A DNA stretch of 64,000 nt from Micromonospora_H sonneratiae (lineage in GTDB: Bacteria > Actinomycetota > Actinomycetes > Mycobacteriales > Micromonosporaceae), in assembly GCF_042679305.1 (NCBI RefSeq), contig NZ_JBHTMP010000017.1, positions 1-64,000 of the forward strand. The letters are read 5' to 3'. Positions 1 through 9,895 of the stretch are shown piece after piece. The notes below the pieces were generated by a model, which saw nothing but the letters and a program-made list of their open reading frames with translations, searched no databases and was not told the origin of the DNA. Numbering within the stretch: position 1 is the first letter of the stretch; each line of letters begins with the position of its first letter. The position numbers and the translations under genes were made by a program.

Positions 1-1005
1 GTACGCCGCCTCGGTGGCCCCGACGACCGCCGGTACGACCGCCGCCTCGGCCAGCGCCTCGGTGAGCTGCCGGACGGCCACCGGATCCAGGTCGTCCCCC
101 ACGGCCGGCCCCATCAACCCGGCCAGCCGTTCGGCGACCGCGTCGACGTCGCCGGAGAGCCGGCGCAGTGCCGCCTGCCGCTGCGCGACCGCGTGCTCCA
201 GGGTCGAGCGCAGTCCCGCCATGGCCGTCGGGTCGAGCGCCGAGGTGGCCAGTACGGGCACCCCGGTCAACTGGTCGGCGTCCAGCAGCCGGCGTAGGTC
301 GCCCAGTACGGTCGGCACCTCGGCGGGGGGCAGCCGGTCCGCCTGGTTGAGTACGACGACGGTGACGTCCCGGTGGCGGTGGAACTCGCGCAGGTAGCTG
401 TGATGCACCACCCGGTCGGCGTACTTCTGCGGGTCGACCACCCAGATCACCAGGTCGACGAGGCCGAGCAGCCGGTCGACCTCCAGCCGGTGCGTCTCCT
501 GGACCGAATCGAAGTCGGGCAGGTCGAGCAGGACGAGCCCGTGCAGACCCACCTCGTCGTTGCCGTCCAGTGCGCTCTCCCGGACGAACCGGTGCCGGGG
601 CAGCACACCCACCCAGTCGAGCAGTTTCGTCGCGCCGGCCAGCGGCCCCCAGACACAGGCGTGTGCGGCACCCGTCGTCGGCCGGCGTACCCCGGTCGGC
701 GACAGCGCGAATCCGGCCAGCGCGTTGAACAGGCTGGACTTGCCACTGCCGGTCGCGCCGGCCAGGGCGACCACGGTGTGGTCGCGGGACAGGGCGAGCC
801 GGTCGCTGGCCCGTTCGACCACGGTGTGTGCGGCGGAGAGCGGTTCGTCGGGCAGGTGACCGTCGACGGCCCGTAGGAACCGGCTGACCGCGTCCACCCG
901 GCGCAGCAGGCTGTCGGCGTCCAGTCGTTGCTGGCCCCGGAACGCGTCGCGTACCTTGCCCGCGATGCCGGCCAACGATCCGCCGCTCTCCGTCCGGCCG
1001 GTCAC
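1..1005 (-). CDS. GTPase, dynamin/HSR1-like, second of a pair (3' end beyond left edge)
   Basis: Reading the minus strand from GTG at 1005 gives 335 open codons with no stop before the window edge, so the C-terminus is missing. A P-loop GATGSGKSS is seen with the lysine at about residue 89, a G3-like DLPDFDS segment where DxxG is expected, and LNQAD in place of the usual NKxD; these are hallmarks of a P-loop GTPase. The start overlaps the stop of the upstream GTPase (GTGA, 1002-1005), so the two are translationally coupled and probably work as a heteromeric pair. The family (dynamin-like or MMR_HSR1) suggests GTP-driven membrane remodelling or assembly; that role is inference. The pair lies beside dnaK, as iniA-iniC do in mycobacteria from memory, but I see architecture and place, not proven orthology. 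Confidence 0.82.
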   Translation of the reverse strand, partial: MTGRTESGGSLAGIAGKVRDAFRGQQRLDADSLLRRVDAVSRFLRAVDGHLPDEPLSAAHTVVERASDRLALSRDHTVVALAGATGSGKSSLFNALAGFALSPTGVRRPTTGAAHACVWGPLAGATKLLDWVGVLPRHRFVRESALDGNDEVGLHGLVLLDLPDFDSVQETHRLEVDRLLGLVDLVIWVVDPQKYADRVVHHSYLREFHRHRDVTVVVLNQADRLPPAEVPTVLGDLRRLLDADQLTGVPVLATSALDPTAMAGLRSTLEHAVAQRQAALRRLSGDVDAVAERLAGLMGPAVGDDLDPVAVRQLTEALAEAAVVPAVVGATEAAY

Positions 1006-2822
1006 GGGCGCGTCCCCTCCGGTCGCGCACGGTCGACCGTCAGGCCGGCGCGTTCGGCCGTCCGGGCGCGTTCGACGGTCCGGGCGCGTTCGACGGTCCG
1101 GGCGGCCAGCCGTAGCCGGGTGGCCGGGCCGGTGCCGACCCCGACCGCCTCGATCCGGGCCCGGTAGCGATGGGCCTCCTCGGCCAGCAGTGCCTCGACC
1201 CGGGTGAGCAGATCCTGTCGGGACCGGTTGGCCAGGCTGCGGATCGCCTGGTCACCGAAGATCGCCTGGAGTACGGCCTGTGCGGCGACGGCCGTACCGG
1301 CACCGGTGGCCACCTCCAGTCCGGTCGGGATGAACGCGGTCGAGGCGAACACCGCGATGGTGACCGCGAGACCGACGGCGTTGACCGCGTACGCCGCGCC
1401 CCGGGCGGCGAACCGCTTGCCGGCCCCTTCCCGGCGAACCAGTTCCAGCACGCCACGCTGCCATTCGCGGACCAGCCGCTCGGCGCGTTCGGGCAGGTCG
1501 TCGGCGGGACGGCCGAGGGCCGGCTCCAACAGGGCCGCCCCGGCCGGGTGCACCTGCCAACCGTTGTACGTCGTTTCGGCGGCTCCGGCGGCGACGTCGC
1601 GCAGCAGGGTGACGAGCTGGGATTCGATCGCCTGCCGCAGTTGGGTGCCGGGCACCGGTCGGCCGGTCATCCGGGCCCTGAGCCGGTCTCGGAAGTGGCC
1701 GATCCGGGCTTCCAGGTTGCGGAACAGCGCCCCGGTGCCGACGAACTCCTGCCACCGGGTGAGCACCTCACCGCGGAGTAGCCGCCCGTCGGCCAGGCCC
1801 TGTTCCACCGTACGGCCAGCGGCCTGGTAGGCCGCGTGGACCCGTTCGTCGAGGGCCTCCGCCGCGGTGACCTGCTCGTCGGAGGCGCTGGCCAGCGTCT
1901 CGACGGCCGGCTGGAGGGCGGCCAGGGCACCGTCGAGGGTCTGGCGTACGACGGCGGCGCGGGCCTCGCTGTCGGCGGCGAGCTGACTGAACCAGTTGCG
2001 CAACTGCGCGGTGGTCACCTCCGGCAGCAGTCCCTGTCCGTCGGTCGTGGTCTCGGGCAGTACGAACAGCGGTGCGCTGGCCAGGTCGTTCGCGGCCAGC
2101 ATCTCGCTCAGGTGGGTGGACACCTCGCCGACGGCCTCGGGCGGCACCCGGTCGAGGACCAGGGCGATGGCGGTGCCCCGGTGCCGCGCCGTACGCAGCA
2201 GTTCCCAGGGCACCGCGTCGGCGTACCGGGCGGCGGTGGTCACGAACAGCCAGAGATCGGCGGCGGCCAGCAGTTGGGTGGCCAGTGCCCGGTTCGCATC
2301 GACCACGGAGTCGATGTCCGGGGCGTCGAGGAAGGCCAGGCCGGGCGTGAGGGCGGGAGCGGCGACCAGTTGCAGGGTGCCGGGCTGGTCCCCGGGCGTG
2401 TTGGTACGCGTCAACCCGGGCAGCAACTCGCCGTGCCGGAACCAGGGGGTGTCGGCGGGGTTGCATACCAGTACCGGTGACCGGGTGGTGGGCCGGAGCA
2501 CGCCGGCCGCGCTGACCGGGGCCTGGACCAGGCTGTTGACCAGGGTCGACTTGCCGGCCCCGGTGGAGCCGCCGACGACGACCAGCAGGGGTGCGTCGAG
2601 TCGGGTCAGCCGTGGCAGCAGGTAGTCGTCGAGTTGGGCGATGAGCGCGGCGGCGGACTTCCGCGCTTCGTCGGCAGAGGGGAGAACCAGCGGGTACGAG
2701 GTCGTGGCGAGGGTGGTCCGCAGATCGACCAGTGCCTGCCGCAGATGTTGCCTGGGGTCCTTGTCGGATTTGTCCGCTGTGTTGGCAGGCCTCCCGGATG
2801 TGTTGACCGGCTCGCCATGCAT
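1002..2822 (-). CDS. Dynamin-like GTPase, first of a pair, with C-terminal membrane segment
   Basis: Predicted 606 aa from ATG at 2822. The frame stays open to a GTG at 2921, giving 639 aa, and neither start has a good ribosome site, so the N-terminus is uncertain. The P-loop GGSTGAGKST has its lysine at about residue 91; FLDAPDIDS is the likely G3 region. A hydrophobic stretch about 130 residues from the C-terminus (AVNAVGLAVTIAVFAS and onward) resembles a membrane paddle or hairpin. The C-terminal tail holds three copies of an RARTVE unit encoded by a tandem 18-bp DNA repeat. It overlaps the next GTPase gene by GTGA. The gene diverges from dnaK across a 231-bp region containing an HspR operator. 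A membrane-acting GTPase is likely; the biological role is unknown. Confidence 0.8.
   Translation of the reverse strand: MHGEPVNTSGRPANTADKSDKDPRQHLRQALVDLRTTLATTSYPLVLPSADEARKSAAALIAQLDDYLLPRLTRLDAPLLVVVGGSTGAGKSTLVNSLVQAPVSAAGVLRPTTRSPVLVCNPADTPWFRHGELLPGLTRTNTPGDQPGTLQLVAAPALTPGLAFLDAPDIDSVVDANRALATQLLAAADLWLFVTTAARYADAVPWELLRTARHRGTAIALVLDRVPPEAVGEVSTHLSEMLAANDLASAPLFVLPETTTDGQGLLPEVTTAQLRNWFSQLAADSEARAAVVRQTLDGALAALQPAVETLASASDEQVTAAEALDERVHAAYQAAGRTVEQGLADGRLLRGEVLTRWQEFVGTGALFRNLEARIGHFRDRLRARMTGRPVPGTQLRQAIESQLVTLLRDVAAGAAETTYNGWQVHPAGAALLEPALGRPADDLPERAERLVREWQRGVLELVRREGAGKRFAARGAAYAVNAVGLAVTIAVFASTAFIPTGLEVATGAGTAVAAQAVLQAIFGDQAIRSLANRSRQDLLTRVEALLAEEAHRYRARIEAVGVGTGPATRLRLAARTVERARTVERARTAERAGLTVDRARPEGTRP
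1048..1101. repeat. Tandem 18-bp repeat, three copies, inside GTPase gene
   Basis: Three head-to-tail 18-bp units (1048-1065, 1066-1083, 1084-1101). The last two are identical and the first differs at two positions. They keep the reading frame and encode the repeated RARTVE tail of the GTPase on the minus strand, so copy number changes would lengthen or shorten the tail without frameshift. Confidence 0.85.
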
Positions 2823-2938
2823 CGTCACGGGTAAAGCCTGCCCGACTCGAGCAACCCCGACAACAAGCACCCCTCCTGCGGTCGTGGGCGTGGCGCGGTG
2901 GATCCGGCAAAGTTGCGTCACATCGACTCAACCTCGAC

Positions 2939-2966
2939 TTGACGTCTGGGATGATCGTGGCACTAT
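2939..2966 (+). promoter_or_regulatory. Candidate dnaK promoter
   Basis: A TTGACG hexamer at 2939-2944 matches a -35 element in five of six positions. A weak -10 (CACTAT, 2961-2966) follows after 16 bp. The -10 abuts and overlaps the HspR operator, which would explain repression. The -35 is convincing; the -10 is an estimate. Confidence 0.5.
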
Positions 2967-2985
2967 TGAGTCCGGTCCACTCAAG
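2965..2985. promoter_or_regulatory. HAIR element (HspR operator) upstream of dnaK
   Basis: The sequence reads ATTGAGT, seven bases, then ACTCAAG. The actinobacterial HspR operator is CTTGAGT-N7-ACTCAAG, so 13 of 14 specified bases match with exact spacing. It lies 69 bp before the dnaK start and overlaps the likely -10. HspR is encoded in the same operon, which gives negative feedback; DnaK is known to act as HspR co-repressor in Streptomyces. The site is also within reach of the divergent GTPase pair. Confidence 0.9.
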
Positions 2986-3053
2986 TTAGCTCCGCGGGTT
3001 GCCTGGGGGCAGCGCCCGCCACCTGCTCTACCAAACGAAGCGAGGAAGCGAAG

Positions 3054-4943
<1,890 letters not shown>

Positions 4944-4992
4944 TCTTCCGCGCCCGTAAAGCCGACACGTTGAACGGATCGAGGTAGCCGCA

Positions 4993-5994
4993 ATGACGGA
5001 AAAGCCCCGAGCCGCTGACCCGGTGACCACCGGGTCGGCGTCGGGTGGCTCGACACCAGTCAATCCCGCCGAGGGTGAGGCCGGTCAGCGCATCATCGTC
5101 CGCGACCGGCGGAAGATCGACCCGACCGGCGGCAAGGATGCTCCGGCCAGCAGCACCAGCGACCCGGCCGGTGGCAAGAGCGAACCGACCACCAGCGGCA
5201 GCGAGCCGGCTGGCGGCGAGGATAAGTCCACGACCCCGGCGGGCGGTGCGGACCGTGCCGCCGCCGAGGCCAAGGGCGAACCCGCAGCTCAGGAGGAGGC
5301 GTCGAACACCGCCGAAGCCGCCGAAGCCGCCGAGGACGACGTGGTGGACGTCACCGAGCCGGCCAGAGCGCAGACCGACGAGGACGTCGCCGCGGAGCTT
5401 CCGGCCAGCCCCGTCCTCGACGAGTTGGTCGAGGAGGCCGAGGTCGAGGTCGAGGTCGGCGAGGGCAGGGCACGGGTGCCCAAGCTCGACCAGCCCGAGG
5501 GTGTCGACGGACCGGTGGTGGACGCGCCGGCCAAGGCGGCCGAGGGACCGGGACCGTTCAGCGCGGAGCTGGAGGCCGTACGGTCCGAACTCGACGAACG
5601 GACCCGGGACCTACAGCGGGTGTCGGCGGAGTACGCCAACTACCGCAAGCGGGTCGATCGGGATCGCGGTCTCGTCGCGGAACAGGCCACCGGAACGGTA
5701 TTGACCGCGCTGCTGCCCGTGCTCGACGATCTGGACCGGGCACGTGAACACGGTGATCTGGTGGGACCGTTCGGCTCGGTGGCCGAGCAGCTCACCGGGG
5801 CGTTGACCAAGTTCGGGCTGACCGCGTTCGGGGAGAAGGGCGACCCGTTCGACCCGACCCGGCACGAGGCGGTCGCGCACCTGACCTCGGCCGACGTCAC
5901 CGAGCCCACGTGCGTCGATGTGATGCGTCGGGGCTACCTGCTCGGTGACCGGCTCCTGCGGGCCGCACTGGTTGCCGTGGCCGATCCTGAATAG
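4993..5994 (+). CDS. grpE: Nucleotide exchange factor GrpE with long acidic N-terminal extension
   Basis: 333 aa, against roughly 180-230 for most GrpE proteins. The GrpE domain occupies about the last 150 residues: coiled coil, YANYRKRVDRDR, VLDDLDRA, and the beta-domain with a PTRHEAVAHL segment. It releases ADP from DnaK. The extra N-terminal half is low-complexity, rich in Gly, Glu, Ala and Pro, with loose repeats such as PTGGK, PAGGK and PAGGE; it is probably disordered. GAGGTAG precedes ATG 4993, so the start is well supported and the extension is real. The gene lies 49 bp after dnaK. A strong stem-loop separates it from dnaJ. Confidence 0.95.
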   Translation: MTEKPRAADPVTTGSASGGSTPVNPAEGEAGQRIIVRDRRKIDPTGGKDAPASSTSDPAGGKSEPTTSGSEPAGGEDKSTTPAGGADRAAAEAKGEPAAQEEASNTAEAAEAAEDDVVDVTEPARAQTDEDVAAELPASPVLDELVEEAEVEVEVGEGRARVPKLDQPEGVDGPVVDAPAKAAEGPGPFSAELEAVRSELDERTRDLQRVSAEYANYRKRVDRDRGLVAEQATGTVLTALLPVLDDLDRAREHGDLVGPFGSVAEQLTGALTKFGLTAFGEKGDPFDPTRHEAVAHLTSADVTEPTCVDVMRRGYLLGDRLLRAALVAVADPE

Positions 5995-6007
5995 GTTCAC
6001 ACTGTCG

Positions 6008-6061
6008 TGATCGGGGCGACCCGTATGTACCGCTCAGGTGGCATACGGGACGCCCCGATCA
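6008..6061 (+). terminator. Strong stem-loop between grpE and dnaJ
   Basis: The 20-nt left arm (6008-6027) pairs with the right arm (6042-6061) with only one mismatch (A6019 against A6050), around a 14-nt loop. It starts 13 bp after the grpE stop and ends 28 bp before the dnaJ ATG. There is no U-tract. It could be a partial terminator, an RNA-processing site or a stabilising hairpin that sets dnaJ-hspR expression relative to dnaK-grpE. Confidence 0.75.
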
Positions 6062-6088
6062 TGCGACGAGGGAGGGGGTGGACGATCG

Positions 6089-7285
6089 ATGAGTTCCAAG
6101 GACTGGCTGGAGAAGGACTTCTACGCCGTACTGGGTGTGGGCAAGTCGGCCTCCTCTGACGAGATCAAGAAGGCGTACCGGAAGCTGGCCCGGGAGTCAC
6201 ACCCGGACCGCAACCCGGGCGACACCCAGGCGGAAGAACGGTTCAAGGCCGCTTCCGAGGCGTACGACGTCCTCTCCGACGAGCGCAAACGCCGAGAGTA
6301 CGACGAAATGCGGTCGCTCTTCGGCTCCGGCGCGTTCCGGCGTAACGCCCGTGCCGGTGGCCAGCCGGGCGGTTTCCCGTTCGACGTGTCCGACATCTTC
6401 GGTGGTGCGGCCGGCCAGCAGGGCGGCCAGGGTGCGCGGTTCGGTGGTGGCGGCGGCTTCTCCGACCTGTTCGGCTCGATCTTCACGGGGGGCGCCGCAG
6501 GCGGGGGCGGTCGGTCCCGGGGCCCGTCCCGGGGGCGGGACGTCGAGGCCGAGGTGGTGCTGGACTTCCGGGACGCCGTACACGGGGTGACGCTGCCGTT
6601 GACCCTGCGGGCACCGGGGGTCTGCGAAACCTGTCATGGCAACGGCGCGAAGCCGGGTACCCAGCCACGGGCCTGTCCACAGTGCCACGGTGCCGGGGTG
6701 GTCACCCGCGACCAGGGGTCGTTCAGCTTCTCCGAGCCGTGCCGCGAGTGCCAGGGGGTCGGCACGATCGTGGACGAGAAGTGCCCGGAGTGCCGAGGCA
6801 CCGGCGGGGTGACCAAGACCCGGACGCTCAACGTACGCTTCCCGGCCGGTGTGGCCGACGGGCAGCGGATCCGGCTGGCCGGTCGGGGCGAGCCGGGCGA
6901 CCGGGGTGGCCCGGCCGGGGACCTGTTCGTGCTGGTCAAGGTGCGTTCCGATGAGCTGTTCGGGCGTACCGGCGACGACCTGACGTTGACCGTGCCGATC
7001 ACGTTCGCGGAAGCCGCGCTCGGCACCGACCTCCGGGTGCCGACGCTGGACGGTGCGGTGACCCTGCGGGTGCCGGCGGGGACACCGAGCGGCCGTACCC
7101 TGCGGGCCCGGGGCAAGGGAGTTGCCCGGCGCGACGGTCAGGCCGGTGACCTGCTGGTCACCGTTGAGATCGTCGTACCGACCGAACTGTCCGTCGAGGC
7201 GCGCGAGGCGCTGGAGACGTTCGCCGCTCAGACGCCGCCCGCAGGGCGGGAACAAATCGACGCCCGAGTGCGTCGTCCCAGTTGA
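6089..7285 (+). CDS. dnaJ: Co-chaperone DnaJ (Hsp40)
   Basis: 398 aa from ATG 6089, preceded by GGGAGGGGG; the frame is open further upstream but that part overlaps the stem-loop. The J-domain carries the HPD motif (ARESHPDRNPG). A Gly/Phe-rich region follows (GGFPFDVSDIFGG). Four CxxCxGxG-type zinc repeats come next (CETCHGNG, CPQCHGAG, CRECQGVG, CPECRGTG). The C-terminal substrate-binding domains complete a type I DnaJ. It stimulates DnaK ATPase and delivers clients. It lies between grpE and hspR in the heat-shock operon. Confidence 0.97.
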   Translation: MSSKDWLEKDFYAVLGVGKSASSDEIKKAYRKLARESHPDRNPGDTQAEERFKAASEAYDVLSDERKRREYDEMRSLFGSGAFRRNARAGGQPGGFPFDVSDIFGGAAGQQGGQGARFGGGGGFSDLFGSIFTGGAAGGGGRSRGPSRGRDVEAEVVLDFRDAVHGVTLPLTLRAPGVCETCHGNGAKPGTQPRACPQCHGAGVVTRDQGSFSFSEPCRECQGVGTIVDEKCPECRGTGGVTKTRTLNVRFPAGVADGQRIRLAGRGEPGDRGGPAGDLFVLVKVRSDELFGRTGDDLTLTVPITFAEAALGTDLRVPTLDGAVTLRVPAGTPSGRTLRARGKGVARRDGQAGDLLVTVEIVVPTELSVEAREALETFAAQTPPAGREQIDARVRRPS

Positions 7286-7314
7286 CCGCTGTGCGCACCC
7301 GGAGGTGATCCACG

Positions 7315-7758
7315 ATGGCGCAGGAGTTCCCGGCATCGGGCGACCCGGCGTACGACGCAAAGGTACTGATGATTTCGGTTGCGGCCCGGATGGCGGGGAT
7401 GCATCCGCAGACCCTGCGTCAGTACGACCGGATGGGCCTGGTCCAGGCGGGCCGAGCCGCCGGTGGTGGTCGCCGGTACAGCGTGCGTGACGTGGTTCTG
7501 CTGCGTGAGGTGCAGCGGCTCAGCCAGGACGACGGCGTCAACCTGGCCGGCATCAAGCGGATCATCGGCCTGGAGCAGTTACTCGGTCAGCTGCAGCAGC
7601 GGATTGCGCAGTTGGAGGCGGAGTTGGCCGCCGCCGCTCGGCGGGCCGCCGAGCTGGAGGCGATCTCGGCGTTTCCGCGCCGGGACCTCGTTCCGACCAG
7701 TCGGGTCTCCACCGCGTTGGTGGTCTGGCAGCCCAAGCGGTCATCCGAACGAGGCTGA
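7315..7758 (+). CDS. hspR: Heat-shock repressor HspR (MerR family)
   Basis: 147 aa. An N-terminal MerR-type winged helix (ISVAARMAGMHPQTLRQYDRMG), the hinge GGGRRYSVRDV, a coiled coil around residues 80-112, and the conserved hydrophobic C-terminal tail ALVVWQPKR are all present. HspR represses chaperone genes by binding HAIR operators. Two such sites are visible here, before dnaK and before clpB. Start ATG 7315 has an excellent GGAGGTGAT site. It is last in the dnaK operon, 29 bp after dnaJ, which makes the circuit autoregulatory. A hairpin terminator follows. Confidence 0.95.
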   Translation: MAQEFPASGDPAYDAKVLMISVAARMAGMHPQTLRQYDRMGLVQAGRAAGGGRRYSVRDVVLLREVQRLSQDDGVNLAGIKRIIGLEQLLGQLQQRIAQLEAELAAAARRAAELEAISAFPRRDLVPTSRVSTALVVWQPKRSSERG

Positions 7759-7876
7759 CGGCGGTTGTCCCGCGCGTAGTAACAAATTGGGCTAACCTCT
7801 CTAATGGTCCGGACCTACTCAATTCGGACGGAACCTGGTCTGTGATGAACGCCGTGAACGGCGGCGTCGCGGTCCA

Positions 7877-7909
7877 GCGGGCCGGGATCCACGGGGGCTC
7901 CCGGCCCGC
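7877..7909. terminator. Hairpin terminator after hspR
   Basis: An 11-bp perfect GC-rich stem (7877-7887 with 7899-7909) around an 11-nt loop, followed on the plus strand by CAAAACTCTCC. It lies between the converging hspR and LD-carboxypeptidase genes, so it may serve both strands. Confidence 0.7.
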
Positions 7910-7962
7910 CAAAACTCTCCCGCTCTCCGATCGGCGCCAATGCGGTCGGTGTCACGAGATTC

Positions 7963-9066
7963 TCAGCGCGGGCTGACCCCCGACTGCACCGTCAACGTCC
8001 CGGCCTGTGCATCGATGGTCGCGTGCGACCCGAGCGGTACGGTGAGTTGCCCGTCGCCGTGACCGAGGCGCAACCCGCCCAGGACCGGTACGCCGAGGTC
8101 GTAGAGGCGGTCCTTGAGCACTGCCACCGCGTCCCACTCGTCGGGCTCGCCGACGCTGTTGGTGATCTGGCCGATGACCACGCCCGCGACCCTCGACAGG
8201 ACGCCCAACCGGCGAAGCTCCGTGAGCATCATGTCGATGCTCGATGGTGACTCGTTCAGATCCTCGAAGAACAACAGCGCCCCGTCGAAGCTCGGGCTGT
8301 CCTTGGCACCCAACGAACTGGCGATCAGGGTCAGGCAGCCACCGAGCAACGGGCCGCTGGCCCGACCGGGCACCAGGACCGGCGCGGTCGTCTCGGTCGG
8401 ATCCCGGATGATGGTGATCGGGTCGGTGGTCATCACCGCCCGACGTAGTGCCTCAGCCGAGTCTGGGCCGGTACGACTGTCGGTCCAGTTGACCATCGGT
8501 CCGTAGAAGGTGACCAGGCCCGTGCCCCGCCACAGCCTGCCGTGGATGCTGGTGATGTCACTGAATCCCACCACCACCCGGGGCGAACGGCGGACCCCGG
8601 CCAGGTCCATCCGGTCGACGATCCGTTGGGTGCCGTAGCCACCCCGTGCGGCGAAGACGCCACGGATTCCGGGGTCGTTGAGGGCGGCGTTGAGGTCGGC
8701 GATCCGCTGGGCGTCGGTGCCGGCCAGGTAGCCGTACTTGGTGAAGACGTGTGGTGCCAGTTCCACCTCGAGACCCCAACTGCGCAGGATCTCGATACCG
8801 CGCGCCATGTTGGCGGGGTCGGGTGTGCTGCCGGGTGACACGACCCGTACCCGGTCGCCGGGACGCAGGGCCGGTGGGCGTAGCGCGCGCGTGGCGGGGT
8901 GCGGGGCTGTGTGGACCGGCGCGGCGTGGGCCGGCGTTCCGGTGACCGTTCCGGCCAGGATCGCGCCGCCGGCGACCGTGGCACCGGCACGCAACATGTT
9001 CCGCCGGGACAGCTCGGTCTTCCCTTGCTCCGGTACAGGATCGGTTTCTTGGTGCGACTTCGGCAT
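7963..9066 (-). CDS. LD-carboxypeptidase (peptidase S66), Tat-exported
   Basis: 367 aa from ATG 9066 (AAAGGA upstream; the frame is open further but without support). Residues 20-48 form a twin-arginine signal (SRRNMLRAG, a hydrophobic stretch, then AHA), so export through Tat is likely. The mature part matches muramoyl-tetrapeptide LD-carboxypeptidases: RGGYGTQRI, the nucleophile elbow GFSDIT (serine about 169), LLFFEDLNES with the expected catalytic Glu, and LGHGDGQ with the catalytic His. It would trim D-Ala from peptidoglycan tetrapeptides for recycling or remodelling. LdcA enzymes are usually cytoplasmic, so a Tat-exported form is of note. Confidence 0.9.
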   Translation of the reverse strand: MPKSHQETDPVPEQGKTELSRRNMLRAGATVAGGAILAGTVTGTPAHAAPVHTAPHPATRALRPPALRPGDRVRVVSPGSTPDPANMARGIEILRSWGLEVELAPHVFTKYGYLAGTDAQRIADLNAALNDPGIRGVFAARGGYGTQRIVDRMDLAGVRRSPRVVVGFSDITSIHGRLWRGTGLVTFYGPMVNWTDSRTGPDSAEALRRAVMTTDPITIIRDPTETTAPVLVPGRASGPLLGGCLTLIASSLGAKDSPSFDGALLFFEDLNESPSSIDMMLTELRRLGVLSRVAGVVIGQITNSVGEPDEWDAVAVLKDRLYDLGVPVLGGLRLGHGDGQLTVPLGSHATIDAQAGTLTVQSGVSPR

Positions 9067-9292
9067 GAGGGCGTCCTTTCGATGTAGCTGGTCCCCGTTG
9101 AAACCCCGCACGGGCCTCGGAGAACGAGCGATCGGAGCCCCATGCGTGGGTGTGGTGCCCGAATGCGAAATAGCCAGCATCGATCCTTGTGCATGGCATT
9201 TCGGGTGTCAATGTGGACGGACGGGGACCGGGACAGGGCCGGGGCCGCCTCTGCCGCCGGTTCGGGCGGCTGCCGTGGGGGTGGTGTCCGGG

Positions 9293-9724
9293 TCAGGGAA
9301 GACGGCGGGCCTGGCGGACCAGGCCGCCTTCGCACCACTGGTGATAGTCGAACAGTTCCGGGCGGGCCATCAGCACCCGGGTGTTGTGCGCCCAGGTGGT
9401 CATCAGTTCGTCGCCGTGCCGCTCCGCCTGCTTGAGTAGCTTGACCAGGCGACGCTTCGGGTGGGCGCGGAACTTCCGTCGGATGCCGTCCGAGGCGTAG
9501 ATGTAGAGACAGTGCAGGGCAAACCGACGGGCCGGACAGGACGGGTCCATGGCCAGGTCGAACATCGTGGTGATCAACTGGTCGCCGGAGACGAGCAGGT
9601 CCCAGTCCTGGGGCATCGACTCCAGCGGCACCGAATCGGGCTGGTAGGCCCAGGCGCGTAGTTCGACCGGGGACGGATCGACCGGGTTGGCAAAGCCACG
9701 GAACAGTGATTCCTGCAGGCTCAC
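9293..9724 (-). CDS. Conserved protein of unknown function
   Basis: 143 aa from GTG 9724, which has GGAAGG nine bases upstream; an ATG at 9838 would give 181 aa but lacks a ribosome site. The protein is soluble, with no signal or membrane segment. It reads as mostly helical, with charged stretches (GIRRKFRAHPKRRLVKLLKQAERHG is paraphrased here as a strongly basic helix around residues 80-105) and several Trp/Tyr (AWAYQPDSV, FDYHQWCEGGL). I do not recognise a family. It lies between the LD-carboxypeptidase and the antiporter genes on the same strand with gaps of about 226 and 171 bp, so it is probably a separate transcript. Confidence 0.65.
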   Translation of the reverse strand: MSLQESLFRGFANPVDPSPVELRAWAYQPDSVPLESMPQDWDLLVSGDQLITTMFDLAMDPSCPARRFALHCLYIYASDGIRRKFRAHPKRRLVKLLKQAERHGDELMTTWAHNTRVLMARPELFDYHQWCEGGLVRQARRLP

Positions 9725-9895
9725 CCGGGCTGACCTTCCGTTCGTGACCAGCGGTGCTGGTGTCCCCACGTACACCACCAACTGCGGCGAAACGGTAGCG
9801 CGTTGTCGCCGAGCAGCGGAAGGGTCACGGAGCGCCATTGGCGCGCCGTTCGCCTGATGCGTGGGTCCGATGGAAGGTCAGCCCGGACAGCCCGT

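Noticed and set aside
1..2822. Firm assignment of the GTPase pair as iniC and iniA
   Set aside because: Location and general architecture agree, but the motifs I can read are too divergent to claim orthology without a tree.
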